Assembly (NCBI GenBank): GCA_027596195.1 | Contig: JADGJG010000616.1 | Location: forward strand, 1-15,467 | Reading direction: 5' to 3' | Source: Podochytrium sp. JEL0797 | Taxonomy: Eukaryota > Chytridiomycota > Chytridiomycetes > Chytridiales > Chytriomycetaceae | DNA: 15,467 nucleotides | Part shown: positions 10,316-15,467 of the stretch, one piece after another | Numbering within the stretch: the stretch's first letter is position 1 | How the letters are laid out: each line of letters opens with the position of its first letter | Translations under genes and position numbers: made by a program | The notes under the pieces: model-generated | Databases searched by the model: none | Told to the model about the DNA's origin: nothing | Seen by the model: the letters and a program-made list of their open reading frames with translations, nothing else

Positions 10316-11287
10316 TTATAAAAAATCACACAAATACAAGTTAAAAAAGGCTTCCAAATACGGGCGTTGAAAATACATAATCAAAATGGGACTCAGAATC
10401 ACGTCCAGCGCCAGCGTGATGGATGCAGCAAAATCCAACCACTGGACATAAACACCACCCTGTCGCAGAGCCGAGTAGCAGAATGCAGGGATATAACACA
10501 CCGCCAGACAGAGGGGCATAGCCACGGAGAGCTGCAACGCGTATTCTTCCAAGGGGTCTTTTGGCAGCAGTTGCGCCGAGAGAATCTCGGGGTCGTTGGG
10601 AGTTGCCACAAATCCGGTTGGTGAAGCCAAGGCATTTGATCTTAAGGTGCGTTTGACATGTCGAAACAGCCGCAAGTGGAGGACGACGACGGCGACGGCA
10701 ACCGGAATGAACGTCAAGCCCAAGAGGATGAAATAGCCGCGAGGTTTTTGCGGAAAGTAAGGCGAGACGGGAGGAGCCCTCAAGAAGATCCAGACAAAGA
10801 ATGCCGACAAGACGGCACCAACAAGCAGGAGACAGTACGTGGTCCGGGTTTGCATCTCGCGCGAATGCAGCACGCGTTGGTGTCTATCGATGGCGAGGAA
10901 CAGGTTCGCCACAAGCGTAAACACGGTAAAGGTCATTTGAACACCGCCAAGAACCTGGCTGGGCATGGCTGAGCAGTCCGGTGTTGTGCAATAATATGTC
11001 CCGGGCCAACCAAGATACAATACACTGATGGCCATGCGCACCAAACTCGTGCCAATGAAACACGCCAACAGCATCGCAATCGTCTTGCCCAGCTTGTTTC
11101 GAACCAGCTGCGGCACTCGGAACGCTGCCGTCAACAGCAGCGAGTTCAGAATAAGGCCACTGCCATAGATGACCAGGAGGGCAATGTTCTCTGCAGTCTC
11201 GACCGTCCGCACGATGTCACTGGTGGTGTCGGCAATGTTGGATGCTGCGGAAGACATCGGGAGGGTGGGCGGGCAATCTCCTCGCAT
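10316..11287 (-). CDS. Rhodopsin-like (class A) seven-helix GPCR, intact copy B
   Basis: One uninterrupted exon encodes 323 residues. Seven hydrophobic segments lie near residues 35-56, 69-91, 112-134, 151-169, 184-206, 250-272 and 282-306. Class A landmarks are present: an Asn in helix 1 (N48, in GLILNSLLL), a DRY-like DRH at 134-136 ending helix 3, a CWxP-like C-Y-I-P at 264-267 in helix 6, and D-VILSP-ILIMY (295-305) in the NPxxY position of helix 7. Cysteines 100 and 105 precede helix 3 and could form the usual disulfide. Helix 7 has no lysine, so it is not a retinal-binding opsin. The N-terminus is short with no signal peptide. Such receptors sense extracellular ligands and signal through heterotrimeric G proteins at the plasma membrane; the ligand is unknown. 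Flanking copies A and C are broken. It lacks introns, unlike the neighbouring genes. Confidence 0.85.
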   Translation of the reverse strand: MRGDCPPTLPMSSAASNIADTTSDIVRTVETAENIALLVIYGSGLILNSLLLTAAFRVPQLVRNKLGKTIAMLLACFIGTSLVRMAISVLYLGWPGTYYCTTPDCSAMPSQVLGGVQMTFTVFTLVANLFLAIDRHQRVLHSREMQTRTTYCLLLVGAVLSAFFVWIFLRAPPVSPYFPQKPRGYFILLGLTFIPVAVAVVVLHLRLFRHVKRTLRSNALASPTGFVATPNDPEILSAQLLPKDPLEEYALQLSVAMPLCLAVCYIPAFCYSALRQGGVYVQWLDFAASITLALDVILSPILIMYFQRPYLEAFFNLYLCDFL

Positions 11288-11443
11288 TGGAGATTTGTTT
11301 TCTTGGCACTTCTTCGACCTTCGTTTCTACAGGAATCACTATCTATTTGGCGGCTGTTTCCCCAAGGTGTGGTATGCTGAAAACCGGGGCCCGAGGAATT
11401 TTAAATAAGAATTCGTCCTTTTAACCACCCCCGGCATTAACTA
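11288..11443 (-). promoter_or_regulatory. Upstream region of GPCR copy B, duplicated at 10159-10314
   Basis: These bases, upstream of the intact receptor on the minus strand, appear identical to those upstream of copy A. They carry an AT-rich stretch (TTTTAAATAAGAATTC near 11399-11414) about 115 bases before the ATG that could act as a core promoter. No defined factor site is recognised. Confidence 0.35.
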
Positions 11444-11880
11444 TTTATAAAAAATAACGCAGATACAAGTTAAAAAAGGCTTCCAAATACGGCCGTTGAA
11501 AATACATAATCGAAATGGGACTCAGAATCACGTCCAGCGCGAGCATGATGAATGCCACGAAATCCAACCACTGGATATCAACACCACCCTGCCAGATAGC
11601 CGAGTAACAGAATGCAGGAATATAACACACCGCCAGACAGAGTGGCATGGCCACAGAAAGCTGCAACGCGTATTCTTCCAAGGGGTCTTTTGGCAGCAGT
11701 TGCGTAGAGAGAATCTCGGGGTCGTTGGGAGTTGCCACAAATCCGGTTGGTGAAGCCAAGGCATTTGATCTAAGCTGCAACGCGTATTCTTCCAAGGGGT
11801 CTTTTGGCAGCAGTTGCGTAGAGAGAATCTCGGGGTCGTTGGGAGTTGCCACAAATCCGGTCGGTGAAACCACGGCATTA
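11444..11880 (-). repeat. Tandem receptor repeat, unit C (partial)
   Basis: This unit matches the left part of unit B, covering helices 6-7 and the loop before them, then stops. Homology ends near 11880, equivalent to about 10636 in unit B. The rest of the coding region and its promoter are absent. Confidence 0.85.
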
Positions 11881-11933
11881 TTTGTGAGCAAAGAAAAAAA
11901 AACGAAGAAGTACACCAGGCCTGGGCCTACCAC
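11445..11933 (-). pseudogene. GPCR copy C, 5'-truncated with internal duplication
   Basis: Only the C-terminal part of the receptor remains: the loop 3 segment twice, then helices 6 and 7 ending at 11445. The reading frame stays open to 11933, but the first 17 or so residues (a hydrophobic run GLVYFFVFFSLL) come from unrelated DNA beyond the repeat edge. Helices 1-5, the DRH motif and the upstream region are missing. Substitutions relative to B affect helix 7 (for example AASITLALD becomes AFIMLALD), which is consistent with relaxed selection. It is probably non-functional; a short two-helix product is possible but has no support. Confidence 0.8.
11660..11879 (-). repeat. 114-base in-frame tandem duplication inside GPCR copy C
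   Basis: GCTGCAACGCGTATTC starts at 11660 and again at 11774, an offset of 114 bases (38 codons). The duplicated peptide is the loop before helix 6 (SPTGFVATPNDPEILSTQL onward). The second unit is cut at about 11879 by the end of homology. The same segment is single in copy B and deleted in copy A. Confidence 0.9.
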
Positions 11934-11949
11934 AGTAGCTATGTACCGC

Positions 11950-12035
11950 CAGAGTTAAAAAACTTGGATAATGGGGGGTTCGAACCATCGCCTCGCCGAT
12001 TCAATGGGCCTAAGTCTGACCCCTTTAGTCCTACT
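11950..12035 (-). ncRNA. Possible Pol III (tRNA-derived) remnant
   Basis: On the minus strand GGTTCGAACC (11979-11988) matches the Pol III B-box/T-loop consensus, and a run of six T follows at 11957-11962, where a terminator would fall. The flanking T stem is imperfect (GATGG against CCCCC) and I could not fold a full cloverleaf or find a convincing A box. It may be a tRNA pseudogene or a SINE-like fragment. Confidence 0.25.
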
Positions 12036-12084
12036 TTATTAAAACTATTGCAGTTAAACGGAAGTATACACGTTTACTAGTTTT

Positions 12085-12131
12085 TAGTATCAAAATTATA
12101 CGCGTATAGTATACGTATAATTACTATCCTA
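12085..12131. repeat. Nested AT-rich inverted repeat
   Basis: Arms 12094-12102 (AATTATACG) and 12114-12122 (CGTATAATT) are perfect inverted repeats. They extend to imperfect 18-base arms (12085-12102 with 12114-12131, 14 of 18 positions pairing). Inside, CGTATAGTATACG at 12103-12115 is itself a palindrome with a one-base centre. It could form a hairpin or cruciform, or be the end of a degraded mobile element. Confidence 0.6.
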
Positions 12132-12379
12132 AATAAGGCGAACCCTATTCGCGAACGAAAAGGCCTCGAAATCAACAACCTGGATCTGCTTGTTGGCAGC
12201 CCCATCACTGTCAGATCTTGCAAAAATACCAGGGAGATTTCCATCCGATCTCAGCACTAACATGGGTCCAGCTGCCAAATGTCGTGGACATTTTGAGAAG
12301 CCAAATACGAACGAACTGAATTTCGCAATTTCGGCAAATTTTGGGATGAAATTTTTTTGCCTTCGAGAAGCTCTGTTTG

Positions 12380-13706
12380 ATGGAGAAGGGCCTGCCGTTA
12401 TCCATCGACCCACCTGGAGACATGACCCATACATCACTCGTAATATGCATTTCCCCCGATGTGAGAAGTCGGAAAGTTGATCCTGTGTTCAAGATCACCA
12501 TCGAATCGCTGGTGCCCGCAAGCCTCCACAAGCCAATCCTGCATCTCCTGGACACGGAATCTCCTGCGATACCCATTGTGGCTTATTGCATCTCATCAAA
12601 TGTACGTGCTTTGGTTCGAAAGCTTATTTATATGGAGATATCGTGTCAGATCCCCCAATTTGATGTTCCAACCAATCCACACCCCTTATCACAGCTCATG
12701 ATGCTCGCCAACAAAGTGATCATGTCGACTTATGGCTTCAAATATGCGTTTCTCGTCGTTGCAATTCAGGTTAATTGCGTTCTATCAAATTCCTGCATCA
12801 CGCCATGCACTGAAAGCACCCTCGAACACAGTCGGTAGTCACCCTCGTAATCTTCAACACATGCACCAAACTGGGTCTGATCAAACACAAACGCTTCAAC
12901 TGGCCTGACGCCATCAAATGGCTCCCCGTTTCCCTCTCCCTCGTCCTGATGATGCACACGGGCGCGAAAGCACTACAGTACATGTCAATCGCATCCTTCA
13001 ATATTTTCAAAAACATGACCTTGATTCTCATCGCTTATGGAGAGCGTATTTTCTTCAGCGGGCCCCGCGTCACTGGATTGATTCTCGCCTCATTTGGGCT
13101 CATGGTGTTCAGCGCCGTAATGGCAGGATGGGACGATGCAGCGGAGAGCCCAACCACCGCGCTCGTGGGCGTTTCGTTTTTCTGGATGGCCGCCAATTGC
13201 CTCACGACCGCCATGTTTTCGATATCCATGAAGAGCCAAATTGCCCAAATCGGATTCAAAGACTTTGACACAGTCTATTTCAACCAGCTCATGATTCTGC
13301 CGATTCTGGTTGTTTGCTCTCTGATTTTCGAGCATGGCGCGTTCGAAAACCTGTGGTGGAGGCATCAAATCGGGCTGGTGGACGAATGGAATGGGTTGAT
13401 GTGTGCGTTGTTAGTGAGCGGGGTGACGCAATTCGCGATCGCATATTCTTCCGCCTGGTGTTTGAGAGTCACTTCTTCGACGACTTTGAGGTTTGCGCAT
13501 TTCTGATCGTTTTGCAGTTTTGGACTCTGACTTGCAGATACAGCATGGTCGGAACACTCAACAAGCTACCCCTCTCCATCATCAGTATGTTGATTTTCCC
13601 GCAAACAGCGACGCTGCAGCGTTTTGGCGGCAGTGTTTTGGCGCTGGTTGGAGGCGTGGTATATAGTTTTGCTAGAAAATCTCAAACGCGAAGTATAAAG
13701 GAATAG
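12380..13706 (+). CDS. GDP-mannose transporter (Vrg4-type nucleotide-sugar transporter)
   Basis: Four exons join in frame: 12380-12601, 12695-12769, 12832-13490 and 13538-13706 (374 residues). Introns are 93, 62 and 47 bases. The core is typical: LANKVIMS after helix 1, KALQYMSIASFNIFKNMTLILIAYGE, and SSTT...YSMVGTLNKLPLSI near the end. The family exchanges GDP-mannose for GMP across the Golgi membrane, supplying mannosyltransferases. The two substrate motifs known from yeast Vrg4 are altered: FYNN reads YFNQ (248-251) and GALNK reads GTLNK (324-328). Splicing at 13490/13538 also inserts Leu-Arg between SSTT and YSMVG. The start is uncertain: ATG 12380 gives about 60 residues before helix 1 and ATG 12422 is a good alternative; an upstream exon is possible. 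The transporter family is sure, the GDP-mannose substrate less so. Confidence 0.85.
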
Positions 13707-13752
13707 ATTTTTTAGAAGAAATATTTATATATTGTTTTGCCGTTCGCTTGAT

Positions 13753-14976
13753 TCACCAGAAATGACGCAAACAGAACTCGTTCACAACATCCGGCACGGG
13801 CACATTAAAGTGATAACGCGTCGCAAGCCACGGGTGAGAAAACAATGGACTCGTCAGCAACAGCAGGTACATTGTCATCGCCCACCCAAGGAATTTCCAC
13901 AGAGCACCAGTCCCCCACCCCGTCGCACTCTGCACAGCCACTTGCACACTACAAAACACACCATTGATGACAAAGAACGCCGTGGCAAGTCCGAGAGGCT
14001 GACTAGGCATCAAGAAGAAAACAACGAGGTCGTGGAAGATTCCCGAAACGAGAAAGGTGGCAAAGGACGCCATTTGAATATTGGCCAGCTTTGTGGATTT
14101 CGAGGGTGGTGATTTGGAATGAGTTGTGTGGTGCAGGTTCGCAATTGGAATAAAAACACCGCGTTGAAGCGTGCCTTTGATTTGGAGGTTCCAGCGGTTC
14201 GACCACTGCAAAAAAAGTGATGAGCTGCCTAGTGTAGGATAAATAGATCGAAGCGCTTTGTCTCACCAAGTCCTTGAATGAGGTGGCGCCAAATGGGGCA
14301 TTTCCCCAATCAAGATAACATTCGCCAAACACTAATATCGGAATCAACCGCCACGCACAATCTGACAGAAGGGATTAAACACCGATAGTAAAGAACACTT
14401 AAGGACACTCACAATTGGCAACCATGAAAACAATACAGTAATGCGCCAACTATGGCATGAACCTTGAGGTGATTCGCATGCTCCGGATCCCAAGGGGATA
14501 ACACGTACTTGATGCCATATTGATACGGATGCTTTTCAAAGTAGGACCTGAACGCGCAGAAGAGCATAAAGAACATGACTGATTTGCCGTAAACGCTTTT
14601 CTCGCTTTGGGTCCAACGAACACGACCTTAACAAACTCGAGCAAGGACCATCTGAGCTGTATTTGGCTGCAATGGCGAGTGAGTGAAAAGAAGGGCGTCG
14701 CGAAACTCAAATTCACCGTGGAATAGCGGCGATTTCCAACACCTTCAGTCCAGGGACAAGAAAGAGGCCCAAGATAGTCTGCCCAACTATATAATCATCG
14801 CACGGGATATTTAAAGGAATCAAAATGAGAGCAAATGTCGAGAGAGCGACTTGCGTGCTCGTAAGTCTCTCTGTTTTGACGAGGCGGAACCACAGGCTGG
14901 GGATGACAACAAAGGCATTCAGCTGGAAGAGAGGTACATAGGGGTTCAGAGTAAAGTGCAGCCCACGCAAGTCCAT
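13753..14976 (-). CDS. MBOAT / wax-synthase-like membrane O-acyltransferase
   Basis: A five-exon minus-strand model keeps one frame: 14976-14717, 14604-14505, 14449-14413, 14361-14267 and 14205-13753 (314 residues). The last three exons are well supported: donors GTGAGT and GTGAGA, and the joined APFGATSFKDL-WSNRWN matches the wax-synthase-domain signature. SGIFHDLVVF follows, with the presumed catalytic His near residue 222. N-terminal and C-terminal parts are membrane helices. Family members transfer fatty acyl groups to alcohols or other lipids in the endoplasmic reticulum. The middle is weaker: intron 1 (112 bases) and the GTGTTA donor at 14504 are my best reconciliation. A 50-base first intron ending at 14667 instead gives an open segment QIQLRWSLLEFVKVV that then needs a frameshift near 14590. 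If so the gene would be broken. An upstream in-frame ATG exists at 15012. Confidence 0.7.
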
Positions 14977-15012
14977 TATTTGAGAAATCGAAAAAACGCC
15001 CAGGCGACGCAT

Positions 15013-15173
15013 GCATTTACCCTCCCTTTTCCTGTATTGCTAATCTTATAATCTTATTGGAACTCTATCACTTCTTGTAACAAATGTAAAAGATGTTTTG
15101 AAATTAAACCGAACCGAAATAACTGCGAAATAACGAAAGAAATAAATAAATTGAAGAAAATGAGAATATCCCC
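15013..15173. other. Intergenic AT-rich region
   Basis: These 161 bases separate the acyltransferase start from the peroxidase stop, both on the minus strand. The region is A-rich with AAATAAATAAA near 15140-15150 on the + strand. It presumably holds the acyltransferase promoter and the peroxidase 3' end. No gene is seen. Confidence 0.35.
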
Positions 15174-15418
15174 TTAAATGTTGGCCGCGAATCCAAATGG
15201 ATCCGTCGGTTCGGTCGAAACAAAAAATCCCATCTTGGTTCCATCCATTGTGACCTCCAAAAGACGAGCATATGCGCTCGCAAAGGCGGCGAAAAAGGTG
15301 TCGCGCGATTGCGCGTTTTTCGAGTAAAATCTGGTCATGAAAGTCGGGTCCTTTTGCATTCCGTTAATGAGGACAACATCGCTGGGGAGTTTTATGGTAG
15401 TGCCGCCGTTGATGGGAT
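15174..15418 (-). CDS. Haem peroxidase, C-terminal end (partial)
   Basis: The last roughly 81 residues of a protein end at 15174. The stretch KLPSDVVLINGMQKDPTF followed by FYSKNAQSRDTFFAAFASAYARLLEV has the layout of the C-terminal part of plant/fungal/bacterial haem peroxidases (pattern L-x-S/T-D-xx-L...DP...Y-xx...FF-xx-F-xx-A-xx-KL-x-E), as in cytochrome c peroxidase-like and secreted fungal peroxidases. The haem-binding histidines would lie upstream, outside the window. An acceptor-like ATAG at 15422-15419 with AT-rich, intron-like DNA beyond it (15419-15467) suggests the exon begins near 15418. Reading straight through to 15428 is the alternative. Family assignment rests on a short segment. 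Confidence 0.6.
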
Positions 15419-15467
15419 CTATTGTCAAAGTTCGTTTGTATAAATAAAATGGAGAATAAGGGGGGGG

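Larger units (their letters stand above)
10315..11443 (-). repeat. Tandem receptor repeat, unit B (1129 bases)
   Basis: This is the middle and only complete unit. Its offset to unit C is exactly 1129 bases. The upstream segments 10159-10314 (unit A) and 11288-11443 (unit B) read as essentially identical, so each coding copy kept the same presumed promoter. Confidence 0.9.
11934..12379. other. AT-rich interval without a confident gene
   Basis: About 450 bases lie between the broken receptor copy and the transporter start. The left part holds a tRNA-like B-box motif and a nested palindrome, listed separately. The right part (12129-12437) has open stretches on both strands in several frames. 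Minus-strand peptides such as HLAAGPMLVLRSDGNLPG and RLLTSGEMHITSDVW look moderately protein-like but shift frame between them and match no family I recognise. They could be remnants of a degraded gene or chance openness. Confidence 0.4.

Noticed and set aside
10040..11408. Two identical 79-codon plus-strand frames at 10040 and 11169
   Set aside because: They are antisense to the receptor N-termini and identical only because the units are duplicated.
9301..11880. CRISPR array or satellite DNA
   Set aside because: The repeats are about 1.1 kb, encode a receptor and lack regular short spacers.
11950..12131. Complete tRNA gene with a long intron (GGATAGT at 12125-12131 pairing with ATTATCC near 11965)
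   Set aside because: The acceptor-like pairing exists, but no D arm or anticodon arm in the right place was found and the T stem is mispaired.
13732..14112. Plus-strand frame opposite the acyltransferase last exon
   Set aside because: His/Arg-rich translation typical of an antisense shadow; the minus strand has the recognisable family motifs.

Overview
This window looks like nuclear DNA of a fungus, most likely an early-diverging zoosporic lineage (chytrid-like). That placement is an inference. It rests on short spliceosomal introns (23 modelled, mostly 47-112 bases), mostly GTGAGT/GTAAGT-type donors, fungal-type families (Vrg4-type GDP-mannose transporter, bestrophin/UPF0187, GT31 with a PAN-like tail, fungal sodium:solute symporter) and, unusually for fungi, a tandem array of rhodopsin-like seven-helix receptor genes. 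No bacterial operon structure, rRNA gene or CRISPR array is visible.

Layout. Bases 4-2563 (+) carry a two-anchor GDA1/CD39 apyrase in four exons. Bases 2824-4777 (+) carry a sodium:solute symporter in five exons. Bases 5065-5833 (-) hold a decayed locus: a signal-peptide, cysteine-rich start running in the same frame into the C-terminal half of a triose-phosphate/nucleotide-sugar transporter, broken by two stops and a frameshift. Bases 5897-7397 (-) carry a GT31-like Golgi glycosyltransferase in five exons. It is divergently arranged with a bestrophin-like anion channel at 7721-9143 (+, five exons), with a 323-base shared intergenic region between them.

Bases 9301-11880 are a tandem array of three units of about 1.13 kb on the minus strand. 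Each encodes a class A-like GPCR. Only the middle copy is intact (323 codons). The left copy has a frameshifting deletion of about 115 bases, and the right copy is truncated and carries an in-frame 114-base internal duplication of the same segment. An AT-rich stretch of about 450 bases without a confident gene follows, with a Pol III B-box-like motif and a nested palindrome. Then come a GDP-mannose-transporter-like gene (12380-13706, +), an MBOAT/wax-synthase-like acyltransferase (13753-14976, -) and the C-terminal end of a haem peroxidase (15174 to about 15418, -) running off the right edge.

How the genes fit together. Several products plausibly act along the secretory pathway: GDP-sugar import, glycan transfer, and removal of nucleoside diphosphates by apyrase. 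There is no evidence of co-regulation beyond proximity. The most interesting region is the receptor array, where the segment joining intracellular loop 3 to helix 6 has been both deleted and duplicated in sister copies.
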